In this document: piece after piece, positions 23,630-37,014 of the stretch
Position numbering within the stretch: position 1 is the first letter of the stretch
How the letters are laid out: each line of letters starts with the position of its first letter
From: Linum tenue
Lineage: Eukaryota; Streptophyta; Magnoliopsida; Malpighiales; Linaceae
Direction: 5' to 3'
NCBI GenBank assembly: GCA_946122785.1
Contig: CAMGYJ010000010.1
Coordinates: 52,576,162 to 52,640,161 of the forward strand
DNA: 64,000 nt
Program-made: the position numbers and the translations under genes
The notes under the pieces: model-generated
The model's input: only the letters and a program-made list of their open reading frames with translations
Told to the model about the DNA's origin: nothing
Database searches by the model: none

Positions 23630-26600
23630 ATAGCATTTTCGTAATTTATAAGGCGACGAAAGGCCATTTACTTGGGATTTTGTAAGCTACAAGTCACAGA
23701 TTCGGCCTGAGGCTATTCTTCAACGATGATCAAGTCCATTGAGCACCGATTTGGTTGGATTTATTCCGGGTCAATTTTTGGCAGATTCAAAAGGGGTACC
23801 ATCACAGTTTTCGGGCGATTTTTCCAAAATGCCATTTTCTTTTGATTCTGTAGGATAGCGATGACGGAATCAGGCCGGGGCTATTCTCCACCGATAATGA
23901 AGTCTATTGATCCTATTCTCCATGGATGATAAGCCCATTAAGCACCGATTTGGGTCAATTTATTTTCGGATAGCATTTTTGTAATTTATAAGGCGACGAA
24001 AGGCCATTTTCTTTGGATTTTTAAGACTACTGGTCACACATTTGGCCTGAGGCTAATTTTCAACGATGATTAAGTCAATTAATCACCGATTTGGGCGGAT
24101 TTATTCCGGGTCGATTTTAGGAGTTTCCAAAGGGGTACCATCACAGATTTCAGAAGATTTTTCCGAAATGTCATTTTCTTTTGATTCTGCAGGATACCGA
24201 TCACGGAATCAGGCTGAGGCTATTCTCCACCGATAATGAAGTCTATTGATCCCATTCTCCACGGATGATAACTCCATTAAGCACCGATTTGTTCTAATTT
24301 ATTTTCGGATGGCATTTTTGTAATTAATGGGGCGACGAAAGGCCATTTACTTTTGATTTTGAAGGCTACACGTCACAGATTCGGCATGAGGTTATTCTTC
24401 AACATTGATTTAGTCCATTATCACCGATATTGGCGGATTTATTCCTTGTCAATTTTCGGTAGATTCAAAAGGGGTATCATCACAGATTTTGGCCGATTTT
24501 TCCGAAATGCCTTTTTTTGGATTTTGGAGTCTACAGCACAGGGAATCAGGCCGAGGCTATTCTCCACCAATAATGAAGTCTATTGATCCTATTCTCCACG
24601 GATGATAAGTCCATTAAGCACCGATTTTGGCCAATTTATTTTCGGATGACATTTTTATAATTTATAGGGCGACGAAAGGCCATTTTCTTTTGATTTTTAA
24701 GGCTACAGGTTACGGATTCGGCCTGAGTCTATTCTTCAACGATGATTAAGTCGATTAAGCACCAATTTGGGCAGAATTATTCCGAGTCCATTTTTCACAG
24801 ATTCCAAAGGGGTATCATCACAGATTTCAGGCGATTTTTAAGAAATGCCATTTTCTTTGGATTCTGGAGGCTACAGATCACGGAATCAGGCCGAGGCTAT
24901 TCTCCACCGATAATGAATTCTATTGATCCTATTCTCCATGGATGATAAGTCCCTTAAGCACCGATTTGGGCCAATTTATTTTCGGACAGCATTTTCTTAA
25001 TTTATGGGGCGACGAAAGACCATTTTCTTTGGATTTGGAAGGCTACAGGTCACGGATTCGGCCTGAGGCTATTCTTCAACGATGATTAAATCCATAAAGC
25101 ATCTATTTGGGCGGATTTATTCGGGTCAATTTTGGCTGATTCTAAAGGGGTATTGTCAAAGATGTCTGGCGATTTTTCCGAAATGCCATTTTCTTTGGAT
25201 TATGGAGGCTACAGATCACGGAATCAGGCCGAGGCTATTCTCCACCGATAATAAAGTCTATTGATCCTATTCTCCACGGATGATAAGTCCATTAAGCACG
25301 GATTTGGGCCTATTTATTTTTGGAGGACATTTTCGTAATTTAAGGGGCGGTGAAAGGCCATTTTCTTTGCATTTTGAAGGCTACAGGTCACGGATTCGGC
25401 CCGAGGCTATTCTTCAACTATGATTAAGTCCATTAAGCAGCGATTTGGGCTGATTTATTCAGGGTCAATTTTTTGAAAATTCCAAAGCGGTACCATCATA
25501 GATATCGGGCAATTTTTCCGAAATGCCATTTTCTTTGGATTCTGGAGGCTATAGATCACGGAATCAGGCCGAGGCTATTCTCCACCGATAATGAAGTCTA
25601 TTGATCCTATTCTCCACGGATGATAAATCCACTAAGCACCAATTTGGGCCAATATATTTTCGGATGGCATTTTCGTAATTTATGGGGCGACGAAAGGACT
25701 TTTTCTTTGGATTTTGAAGGCTACATGTCACGGATTAGTCCTAAGGCTTTTATTCAACGTTGATTAAGACCATTGAGCACCAATTTGGGCGAATTTATTC
25801 CGGTCAATTTTTGGCAGATTTAAAGGGGTACCATCACTGATTTCAAGCGATTGTTTCAGAAATGCCATTTTCTTTCGATTCTGGAGGCTACAGATCACGG
25901 AATCAGGCCGAGGATATTCTCCACCGATAATGAAGTCTATTGATCCTATTCTCCACGAATGATAAGTCATTAAGCACCGATTTGGGTCAATTTATTTTCG
26001 GATAGCATTTTCGTAATTTATAAGGCGACGAAAGGCCTTTTACTTTGGATTTTGTAAACTACAAGTCACAGATTCGGCCTGAGGCTATTCTTCAACGTTG
26101 ATTAAGTCCATTGAGCACCAATTTGGCCGAATTTATTCCGGGTCAATTTTTGGCAGATACCAAAGGGGTACCATCACAGATTTCGGGCGATTTTTCCAAA
26201 ATGCCATTTTCTTTTGATTCTGTAGGCTAGAGATGACGGAATGAGGCCGAGGCTATTCTCCACCGATAATGAAGTCTATTGATCCTATTCTCCATGGATG
26301 ATAAGCCCATTAATCACCGATTTGGGTCAATTTATTTTCGGATAGCATTTTCATAATTTATAAGTCGACGAAAGGCCATTTTCTTTGGATTTTGAAGGCT
26401 ACTGGTTACACATTCGGCCTGAGGCTATTTTTCAACGATGATTAAGTCAATTAATCATCGATTTGGGCGGATTTATTCCGGGTCGATTTTAGCATTTTCC
26501 AAAGGGGTACCATCACAGATTTCAGAAGATTTTTCCAAAATGTCATTTTCTTTTGATTTTGGAGGATACCGATCACGGAATCAGGCTGAGGCTATTCTCC
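23630..26600. repeat. Seven-unit (about 2.37-kb) duplication in satellite
   Basis: Units marked by GATAGCATTTTCG with TATAAGGCGACG, and by GATGACGGAAT, appear at about 23.63-24.2 kb and again about 2371 bp later at 25.98-26.55 kb. A third relative of the first marker lies at about 28.62 kb. The copies are more diverged than the 52.7-57.4 kb pair, so this event is older. Confidence 0.65.
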
Positions 26601-29600
26601 ACCAATAATGAAGTCTATTGATCCCATTCTCCACGGATGATAAGTCCATTAAGCACAGATTTGTGCTAATTAATTTTTGGATGGCATTTTCATAATTTAT
26701 GGGGCGACGAAAGGCAATTTTCTTTGGATTTTGAAGGCTACAGGTCACGGATTTGGCCTGAAGCTATTCTTGAACGATGATTAAGTCCATCAAGCACCGA
26801 TTTTGGCGGATTTATTCCGGGTCAATTTTTTGGAGATTCAAAAGGGGTATCATCACAGATTTCGTGCGATTTTTCCGAAATGCAATTTTCTATCGATTCT
26901 GCAAGCTACAGTTAAGGGAATCAGGCCGAGGCTATTCTCCACCGATAATGATGTCTATTGATCCTATTCTCCACGGATGATAAGTCCATTAAGCTCAGAT
27001 TTGTGCCAATTTATTTTTGGATGGCATTTTCGTAATTTATGGGGCGACAAAAGGCTATTTTTCTTTGGATTTTGAAGGATACAGGTCACGGATTCGGCCT
27101 GAGGCTATTCTTCAACGATGATTAAGTCCATTAAGCACCGATTTGGTTGGATTTATTCCCGGTCAATTTTTGGCAGATTCGTAAGGGGTACCTTCACAGA
27201 TTTCGCGCGATTTTTCCGAAATGACATTTCTTTCGATTTTGGACGCTACAGATCACGGAATCAGGCTGAGGCTATTCTCCACCGATAATGAAGTCTATTG
27301 ATCCTATTCTCCATGGAAGGTACGTCCATTAAGCACCAATTTGGGTCAATTTATTTTCGGATAGCATTTTCGTAGTTTATAAGGCGACGAAAGGCCATTT
27401 TCTTTGAATTTTGAAGGATACAGGTTTTGGATTCGGCCTGAGGCTCTTCTTCAACGATGACTAAGTCCATTAAGAATCCGAAATGCCTTTTTCTTTTGAT
27501 TCTGGAGGCTACAGATCACGGAATCAGGGTGAGGCTATTCTCCACCGATAAAAAAGTCTATTGATCCTATTCTCCACGGATGATAAGTCCATTAAGCACA
27601 TATTTGGGCCAATTTATTTTCAGATGGCATTTTTGTAATTTATAGGGCGACGAAAGGCCATTTTTCTTTGGATTTTGAAGGATACAGGTCACGGATTCGG
27701 CCTGAGGCTCTTCTTCAACGATGATTAAGTCCATTAAGCACTGATTAGGGCGGATTTATTCCGTGTAAATTTTTGGCATATTCCAAAGGGGGACCATCAC
27801 AAATTTCGGGCAATTTTTCCGAAATGCCATTTTCATTCGATTCTGGAGGCTACAGATCTCGGAATCAGTCCGAGGCTATTCTCCACCGATAATGAAGTCT
27901 ATTGATCCTATTCTCCACGGATGATAAGTCCATTAAGCAACGATTTGGGCCAATTTATTTTCGGATGTCATTTTTGTAATTTATGGGCCGACCAAAGGCC
28001 ATTTATTTGGATATTGAAGGCTACAGGTCACGGATTCGGCCTGAGGCTATGCTTCAACGATGATTAAGTTCTTTAAGCACCATTTTGGGCGGATTTATTC
28101 CGGGTCAATTTTTGGCAGATTCCAGAGGGGTACCATCACAGATTTCGGCGATTTTTCCGAAATGCCATTTTTTCTTCGATTATGGAGGCTATAAATAACG
28201 TAATCAGGCCGAGGCTATTCTCCACCTATAATGGAGTCTATTGATCCTATTCTCCACGGATGATAAGTCCATTAAGCACCGATTTGGGCCAATTTATTTT
28301 CGGATGACATTTTCGTAATTTATGGGGCGACGAAAGGCTATTTTTTTTAATTTTGAAGGCTACAGGTCACGGATTCGGCCTGAGGCTATTCTTCTACGAT
28401 GATTCAGTCCATCAAGCACCGATTTGGGCAGATTTATTCCTGGTCAATTTTTGGTAGTTTCCAAATGGATACTATCACAGATTTCGGGCAATTTTTCCTA
28501 AATGCTTTCTTTTATGGATTCTGGAGGCTACAGATCGCGGAATCAGGCCGAGGCTATTCTCCACCGATAATGAAGTCTATTTATCCTATTCTCCACGGAT
28601 GATAAGTTCATTAAGCACCGATTTGGGTCAATTTATTTTCGGATAGCATTTTCGTAATTTATAAGGCGACGAAAGACCATTTACTTTGGATTTTGTAAGC
28701 TACAAGTCACAGATTCGGCCTGAGGCTATTCTTCAACGATGATCAAGTCCATTGAGCACCGATTAGGGTGGAATTATTCCAGGTCGATTTTGTCAGATTC
28801 CAAAGGGATACCATCACTGATTTCGGACGATTTTTCTAAAATGCCATGATTTTTTTGGATTATGGAGGCTACAGTTCATGGAATCAGGTTGAGGTTATTC
28901 TCCGTAGATAATGAAGTCTATTGATCCTATTCTCCACGGATGATAAGTCCATTAAGCATCGATTTGTGCCAATTTATATTCGAATAGCATTTTTGTAATT
29001 TTTGGGGTGATGAAAGGCCATTTTCTTTGGATTTTGAAGGCTACAGGTCACAGATTCGGCCTGAGGCTATTCTTCAATGATGATTAAGTCCATTAAGCAT
29101 CGATTTGGGCGGATTTATTCCGGGTCAATTTCGGCAGATTCCAAAGGGGTACATCACAGATTTCGGGCGATTTTTCCGAAATGCCATTTTCTTTCGATTC
29201 TGGAGGCTAGAGATCACGAAATCAGGCCGAGGCTATTCTCCACCGATGATGAAGTCTATTGATCCTATTCTCCATGGATGATGAGTCCATTAAGCACCAA
29301 TTTGGCCAATTAATTTTCGGATGGCATTTTCGTAATTAATGAGGCGACGAAAGGCCATTTTCTTAGGATTTTGAAGGCTACACGTCACAGATTCGGCTTG
29401 AGATTATTCTTCAACAATGATTAAGTCTATTATCACCGATATTGGCAGATTTATTCCTTGTCAATTTTCGGTAGATTCCAAAGATTATCATCACAGATTT
29501 TTGGCGATTTTTCCGAAATTCCTTTTTTTTGGATTTTGGAGGCTACCGAACAGGGAATCAGGCCGAGGCTATTCTCCACCAATAATGAAGTCTATTGATC

Positions 29601-30489
29601 CTATTCTCCACGGATGATAAGTCCATTGAGCACCGATTTGGGCCAATTTATTTTCGGATGGCATTTTTGTAATTTATAGGGCGACGAAAGGCCATTTTCT
29701 TTGGATTTTGAAGGCTACAGGTCACGGATTCGCCCTGAGGCTATTCTTCGACGATGATTAAGTCCATTAAGCACCGATTTGGGCGGATTTATTCCGGGTC
29801 AATTTTTGGCAGATTTAAAAGGGGTATCATCACAGATTTCGGGCGATTTTCCGAAATGTCATTATCTTTCGATTCTGGAAGCTACAGATCACAGAATCTG
29901 CCCGAGGCTATTCTCCACCGATAATGAAGTCTATTGATCCTATTCTCCAGGGATGATAAGTCCATTAAGCACCGATTTGGGCCAATTTATTTTCGGATGG
30001 TATTTTCGTAACTTATGGGGCGACGAAAAGCCATTTTCTTTGGAATTTGAAGGCTACAGGTCAGGAATTCGGCCTGAGGCTGTTCTTCAACGATGATTAA
30101 GTCCATTAGGCATCGACTTGGGCGGATTTATTTCGGGTCAATTTTTGGCAGATTCCAAAGGGGTACAATCATAGATTTCGCGTTATTTTTTGGAAATGCT
30201 ATTTTCTTTGGATCCTGGAAGATACAGGTCAAGGAATCAGGCTGAGGCTATTCTACCACGATAATGAAGTCTATTGATCTTATTCTCCATGGATGATAAG
30301 TCCATTAAGCACAGATTTGGGCCAATTTATTTTCGGATGGCATTTGCGTAACTTATGGGGCGACGAAAGGCCATTTTCATAGGATTTTGAAGGCTACAGG
30401 TCACGGATTCGGCCTGAGGCTATTCTTCAACGATGATTAAGTCCATTAAGCACCGATTTGGGCTGATTTATTTCGGGTCAATTTTTGGC

Positions 30490-33370
30490 AAATTCCAAAG
30501 CGGTACCATCACAGATTTCTGACGAATTTTCCGAAATGCCATTATCTTTCGATCATGGAAGCTACAGATCACGGAATCTGGACTAGACTATTCTCCACCG
30601 ATAATGAAGTCTATTGATCCTATTCTCCACGGATGATAAGTCAATTAAGCACCGATTTGGGCCCATTAATTTTCGGATGGCATTTTCGTAATTTATGGGG
30701 CGACGAAAGGCCATTTTCTTTGGATTTTGAAGGCTACAGCTCACGGATTCGACCTGAGGCTATTCTTCAACAATGATTAAGTCCATTAGGCACTGATTTT
30801 GGCGGATTTATTCGGGGTCAATTTTTGGCAGATTCCAAAGGGATACCATCACAGATTTCGGGCGATTTTTCCGAAATGCTATTTTCTTTGGATTCCGGAA
30901 GATACTGATCAAGAAATCAGGTTGAGGCTATTCTACACAGATAATGAAGTATATTGATCCTATTCTCCACGAATGATAAGTCCATTAAGCACAGATTTGG
31001 GCCCATTTATTTTCGGATGGTATTTTCGTAATATATGGGGCGACGAAAGGACATTTTCATTGGATTTTGAAGGCTACAGGTCACGGATTTGGCCAGAGGC
31101 TATTCTTCAACGATGATTAAGTCCATTAAGCACCGATTTTGGCGGATTTATTCCGGGTCAATTTTTGGCAGATTCTTAAAGAGGTACCATCACAGATTTC
31201 GTGCGATTCTTCCGAAATGCCATTATCTTTCGATTCTGGAGGCTACAGATTACGGAATCTGGCCGAGACTATTCTTCACCGATAATGAAGTCTATTGATC
31301 CTATTCTACACGGATGATAAGTCCATTAAGCACCAATTTGGGCCCATTTACTTTCGGATGGCATTTTCATAATTTATGGAGCGACGGAAGGCTATTTTCA
31401 TTGGATTTTGAAAGCTACAGGTCACGGATTCGACCTCTGGCTATTCTTCAATGATGATTAAGTCCGTTAGATACCAATTTGAGATGATTTATTCCGGGTC
31501 AATTTTTGAAAGATTCCAAAGGGGTACCATCACAAATTTCGGGCGATTTTTCCGAAATGCTATTTTCTTTAGATTCTGGAGGATACAGATCAAGGAATCA
31601 GGCTGAGGCTACTCTACACCGATAATGAAGTCTATTGATCCTATTCTCCACGGATGATAAGTCTATTGGGCCCATTTATTTTCGGATGGCATTTTCGTAA
31701 TTTATGGGGCGACCAAAGGCCATTTTCTTTGGATTTTGAAGGCTACAGGTCACGGATTCGGCCTGAGGCTATTCTTCAACGATGATTAAGTCGATTAGGC
31801 ACCGATTTTGGCGGATTTATTCCGGGTCAATTTTTGGCAGATTCCAAATGGTACCATCACAAATTTTGGGCGATTTTTCCGAAATGCTATTTTCTTTGGA
31901 TTCTGGAGGATTCAGATCAAGGAATCAGGCTGAGGGTATTCTACACAGATAATGAAGTATATTGATCCTATTCTCCACGGATGATAAGTCCATTAAGCAC
32001 AGATTTGGGCCAATTTATTTTCGAATGACATTTTCGTAACTTATGGGGCAACGAAAGCCATTTTCTTTGGATTTTGAAGGCTGCATGTCACGGATTCGGC
32101 ATGAAGCTATTCTACAACGATGATTAAGTCCATTACGCACCGATTTGGGCGGATTTATTCCGGGTCAATTTTTGGTAGATTCTAAAGGGTAGCATCACAG
32201 ATTTCGGGAGATTTTTCCGAAATGCTATTTTCTTTGGATTTTGTAAGATACATATCACGGAATTTGGCCGAGGCTAATCTCCACCGATAATGAAGTCTAT
32301 TGATCCTATTCTCCACGGATGATAAGTCCATTAAGCACTGATTTGTGCCAATATATTTTCGTATGGCATTTTCGTAATTTATGTTGCGACGAAAGGCCAT
32401 TTTCTTTGGATTTTGAAGGCTACATGTCACGGATTCGGCCTGAGGCTATTCTTCAACGATAAGTCCATTAGGAACCGATTTGGACGGATTTATTCCGGGT
32501 CTATTTTTTGTTGACTCCAAAAGTGTACCATCACAGATTTCGGGTGATTTTTCCGAAATGTCATTTTCTTTCGATTCTGTAAGATACAGATCACGGAATC
32601 TGGCTGAGGCGATTCTCTATCGTTAATGAAAACTATTGATCCTATTCTCCAGGGATGATAAGTCCATTAAGCACATATTTGGGCCAATTTATTTTCGGAT
32701 GGCATTTTCGTAATTTATGGGGCGACAAAAAGCCATTTTCTTTGGAATTTGAAGGCTACAGGTCATGGATTCGGCCCGAGGTTATTCTTCAACGATGATT
32801 AAGTCGATTTGGCACCGACTTGGGCGGATTTATTCCGGGTCAATTTTTGGCAGATTCCCAAGGGGTAGCATCACAGATTTCTGACGAATTTTCCGAAATG
32901 GCATTATCTTTCGATCATGGAAGCTACAGATCACGGAATCTGGCCTAGACTATTCTCCACCGATAATGAAGTCTATTGATCCTATTCTCCACGGATGATA
33001 AGTCAATTAAGCACTGATTTGGGCCCATTAATTTTTCGGATGGCATTTTCGTAATTTATGGGGCGACGAAAGGCCATTTTCTTTGGATTTTGAAGGCTAC
33101 AGGTCTCGGATTTGGCCTGAGGCTATTCTTCAACAATGATTAAGTCCATTAGGCACTGATTTTGGCGGATTTATTCCGGGTCAATTTTTGGCAGATTCCA
33201 AAGGGATACCATCACAGATTTTGGGCGATTTTTCCGAAATGCTATTTTCTTTGGATTCTGGAAGATACTGATCAAGGAATCATTTTGAGGCTATTCTACA
33301 CAGATAATGAAGTATATTGATCCTATTCTCCACGGATGATAAGTCCATTGAGCACCGATTTGGGCCAATT
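30490..33370. repeat. Seven-unit (about 2.36-kb) duplication in satellite
   Basis: The marker CTGACGAATTTTCCGAAATG with CGATCATGGAAGC occurs at 30519 and 32881, offset 2362. The next unit, with GGCACTGATTTTGGCGG and GGGATACCATC, matches at the same offset. The offset is seven units minus small deletions. Confidence 0.7.
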
Positions 33371-34222
33371 TATTTTCGGATGGCATTTTCGTAACTTATG
33401 GGGCGACGAAAGGCCATTTTCTTTGGATTTTGAAGGCTACAGGTCACGGATTCGACCTGCGGCTATTCTTCAACGATGATTAAGTCCATTAGGCACCGAT
33501 TTGGGATGATTTATTCCAGGTCAATTTTTGGAAGATTCCAAATGGGTACCATCAGAGATTTCGGGCGATTTTTACGAAATGCTATTTTCTTTGGATTCTG
33601 GAGGATACAGTTCAAGGAATCCGACTGAGGCTATTCTACAAAGATAATGAAGTATATTGATCCTATTGTCCACGGATGATAAGTCCATTAAGCACAGATT
33701 TAAGCCAATTTATTTTCGATGGCATTTTCGTAACTTATGTGGCATCGAAAGGCCATTTTCTTTGGATTTTGAAGGCTACATGTCACGGATTCGGCCTGAG
33801 GCTATTCTTCAACGATGATTAAATCCATTAGGCACCGATTTGGGATGATTTATTCCGGGTCAATTTTTGGAAGATTCGAAAGGGGTAACATCACAGATTT
33901 CAGGCGATTTTTCCGAAATGCTATTTTCTTTTTATTTTGGAGGATACAGATCACGAAATCTGGCCGAGGCTATTCTCCACCGATAATGAAGCCTATTGAT
34001 CCTATTTTCCACGGATGATAAGTCCATTAAGCACTGAATTGGACCAATTTATTTTTGGATGGCATTTTCATAATTTATGGTGCGACGAAAGGCCATTTTC
34101 TTTGGATTTTGGAGGCTACATGTCACGGATTCGGCCTGAGGCTATTCTTCACGATGATTGAGTCCATTAGGCACCGATTTGGGCGGATTTATTCCAGTTC
34201 AATTTTTGGTAGACTCCAAAGG

Positions 34223-34227
34223 TGTAC
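34223..34227. repeat. Target-site duplication TGTAC, left of gypsy-like element
   Basis: TGTAC precedes the LTR end TGACACGC and is repeated at 39802-39806. It lies at the normal KpnI position of the satellite B half (here a variant GGTGTACC once rejoined). Confidence 0.96.
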
Positions 34228-35659
34228 TGACACGCTAAAACACAACACCTGACAATGGCCAAGTGTAACCAATGAAATGGACTGCAGTATAGTGGCTCAA
34301 GTAATAAATATCGAATCCACGGGTCTCTAGAGTTACTATTACTCAGCTTCAGTTCATTATCTAGCAAAACAGATTAAGATGAAAGAACTAAAACTACTAT
34401 AGCAAACTACAGTTAAAGTTAATCTAATTACAGGTTGGGAACTCACTTAGGTATGATTCCCCCTAGCCACTAGCCAGATTAATGATTGATGATCTCTTAA
34501 CTGTTTCACTTTCATTCACAATGTGGAGAATCCTTAAATAGACCTTGAGTCTCGACTAAAGGAATAAGGCACTCTTGAGTCAATTGCCAAGAGGGATGTA
34601 TCCTTCTCTAGAACAACCGATCAAGGCGTTCCGAACTAGATTCCCACTATCGAATGAGGTTCTCAATCGATACAAAGCATTGAATCAACCTTCGACTAAA
34701 GCAATCGATCAAATACTATCAATCTATGGTGCTCTATTGACCTAATCAGGTATTCGCTCTCATAGGATCAAAGCAGAATCAATAATCTCGACTAAAGCAG
34801 AATTGAATCATGAAAACATGCATAGATTGAATATGAACTCAAGATTATCAAGTAAGAGTACTCATACAATCATCCAATCAAACAAACATAGCTAGGGTTC
34901 CTCAAAACCTAAGTGAAGGGAAGTTACTCCATAGAGAAGAGAGAGACTGCAGTAAGAATCTTCAGATGATCAGTCTTCAAGTCCGGGCTTGTTCCTCGAG
35001 CTTCCAAGGCAAAGAAATCCTCCAATTCCACTCCAAGAATGCCCTCAAATCGCCCTCTCTTTCTTTGGTTCGTCCCTTGGGTGTTTGGGATCCAAAACCC
35101 AGCTCTCCCTTGCAAAAACGCACAAAACAGGCTTTTAACAGCCTGTGTTCGCGATAGGGGATTTTTGGTTCACGATAGGGGATTTTGGTTCACGATAGGG
35201 GATTTTTGGGAAAATCCCCTATCAAGGCCAAAAATCCCCTACCGGGGATTTTAGCGTCACGATAGGGCCCCCTTCTGTTTCTCAGAGAAGCCCGAAACCA
35301 ATTTTCCCCTATCTTTGATTCTTCGTTTCTCCCTCGTTCGGACTCCAAATCAGGTGCCGTTTGATCCCAGACACTCGAAGTCTCGTCCTCTTTCTTCTCA
35401 TGACAAGATTACATGATTATATGGTCACAAACTGAGGTAGAAATCCATTCTTCTTCAAGTCATACCCGAGTTTCTTCCCCCGAGTCGCCAATTGATCTCC
35501 GATTGACTTGAAACTTGCGCCTACACTTCACTTTATGTGCTAGGACCTGAAATGTGACAAAGGAACACAACCTAGCGTAAAATAGGCCAAAGAAGCGATA
35601 ATGCAAGCTTAAACGATCAAGAAACAAAGGGGAAAACATGTGCAAATATCGAGTCATCA
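34228..35659 (-). repeat. 3' LTR of gypsy-like element (left copy)
   Basis: On the plus strand it runs from TGACACGCTAAAAC to GAGTCATCA; on the element strand TGATGACTCG...TAGCGTGTCA. It is the same length as the right copy, with about 18 substitutions and no large indel. It contains a cluster of AGGGGATTTT repeats and hairpins at 35153-35252. Short ORFs within it are chance frames. Confidence 0.96.
35153..35252. repeat. Direct and inverted repeat cluster in LTR (GATAGGGGATTTT)
   Basis: GATAGGGGATTTT occurs three times about 20 bp apart (35153, 35174, 35194). The third copy pairs with AAAATCCCCTATC at 35211-35223, giving a perfect 13-bp stem and 4-nt loop. A second hairpin follows, AAAATCCCC (35231-35239) with GGGGATTTT (35244-35252). 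The same cluster is in the right LTR at about 39295-39394. It could be a transcriptional or termination signal; that is inference. Confidence 0.85.
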
Positions 35660-35672
35660 AATCCCCCCACAC
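35660..35672 (-). other. Polypurine tract of gypsy-like element
   Basis: On the element strand GTGTGGGGGGATT ends at the first base of the 3' LTR (TGATGACTC). Just upstream is GGTTTGCTTGGGGACAAGC, a block common near the 3' end of plant Tat/Athila-type gypsy elements. A second tract of the same kind is at about 36748-36761. Confidence 0.9.
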
Positions 35673-36739
35673 TTAACCGTTTGCTTGTCCCCAAGCAAAC
35701 CTAACTCAAACCAATGCAGCTCTCCAGACCTGTATAGCAACAAACAACCCCGATCGTCGGTAGAGGATTTTCTAGATCATATAGCAGCTTACGAGGTCAA
35801 CTGGTCTTCTAAGACGTTCCCTATCTCTCTCAATGCGAGCACTAGACTCAAGCCAGGATCATGAGAAGCAGTGGAAGTAAGACAGTCAGTTCATGGATAA
35901 AGGGACTCATACAATTCACAACCAAAGACTCGTTGTACCGGGGTTCTCTTTCACTTCATTTCACCGTTGGAACCCCTTTTTCACTTTCATTTTATTTCTT
36001 TTTCTCTTTTTTTTCATTCACTTGGCGGGAGTTCCAACTGCAGTCTTTCGCACGGTCGAACCTTATTAGTCGAGCAAGAGCAATTTCTGTACACCTGGCG
36101 CTCGCCAAGGTACTTCTTTTAACTCCTTTTCCTCAACTCGTGTGGAGGGTCAATGAAATTAAGGGGGGTCGGAAGCTCTATCCGTGCCCTTAAAAACACA
36201 TCCTCGAGTAGGCAAACCGTTCAACGGGTGGAAGTTTTACTTGTACTAGAGACAGCTTAGCTTCACCTTGTAGGAGTACCCCACTAAGGATCACTAAAAT
36301 CTCCTCCGAAACCCGATTTTGTGCAATGAACGGTGCCACACACGTTGGGCTTACCCCATGTTTAGGATTTTGATGATTTCGACATGGAGGACCAACTGCT
36401 TTCCATTTTCCACATGAGCACCCTGTTCGATACACGAGTCCACAACACCATCCAAACAGAGTCACCATTACCACATGAATTCAACGATCTTAGCTCCACT
36501 AATTCACAAAATCAACTGGCACAACAGAGAGCTAGATAGGAAAAATCTTATACTTCAACATCCTCCATAGTGCTACACTACCTCCCTAGGTTGCACATTA
36601 TTATAGAGACTGTCAATTCAAAGCATACTGAGCAGGCAATTTGCAAGGAAACACGTACTTGGAGCCCTCAAATTTAAAAATTTGGACAGTGGACTAGGCT
36701 CCAAGCACACAAACAACCAAACATTCACCCGCATACATA

Positions 36740-36790
36740 ATCGAACATCCCCCCACACTTAAGCACGACATTGTCCTCAATGGAGGAAAG
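36740..36790 (-). other. Internal second PPT-like motif of gypsy-like element
   Basis: On the element strand this reads CCATTGAGGACAATGTCG followed by TTAAGTGTGGGGGGATG. A GAGGACAATG block followed by a G-run is common in plant Tat/Athila-type gypsy elements downstream of pol. A second plus-strand primer or a conserved packaging or 3' UTR element are possibilities. Confidence 0.55.
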
Positions 36791-36995
36791 ATAAGGAGGG
36801 TAGAGCGAAGTTACCAGATCAAGGGTGAATGACGGTGGACGAGGCAGGCGGTGCATTCCAGGAGGAGAGAGTATTCGAAACACAAACACCACACAAAATC
36901 TCACAAAGGTTGAGTTATTGACTCTAAAATCAAATAACAAAACTGACTCAACCAAGGAGAAAAAGAAAAAGAAATGCAAACCGACTGGTTGCGTT

Positions 36996-37014
36996 GCCTC
37001 CCAACAAGCGCTTC
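36996..37014 (-). other. Conserved gypsy post-pol motif
   Basis: The plus-strand sequence GCCTCCCAACAAGCGCTTC is the complement of the GCGCTTGTTGGGAGGC block that plant Ty3/gypsy elements commonly carry just after the pol stop. Its presence without pol suggests that the element descends from a full gypsy element by deletion between this motif and the 5' ORF. Confidence 0.6.

Larger units (their letters stand above)
10550..34227. repeat. Satellite array, middle segment (about 70 units)
   Basis: An uninterrupted tandem array of the 340-bp unit, all in the same orientation. Units vary by substitutions and small indels. A third level of order comes from duplicated blocks of 12 and 7 units. From about 29.4 kb onward many units carry GGCACCGATTT in place of AAGCACCGATTT at the B start, marking a sequence subfamily. 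Truncated units occur near 22160, 27475 and 31665. No ORF here exceeds what the repeat generates by itself, and no other feature is visible. Confidence 0.97.

Noticed and set aside
34924..35254. Small ORFs within the gypsy-like LTRs, identical in both copies (also near 39066-39396)
   Set aside because: They occur twice only because the LTR does. They overlap the hairpin cluster and each other on both strands.
35861..36193. 110-codon plus-strand ORF inside the gypsy-like element
   Set aside because: It is antisense to the element, covers a T-rich tract and has no recognisable domain.
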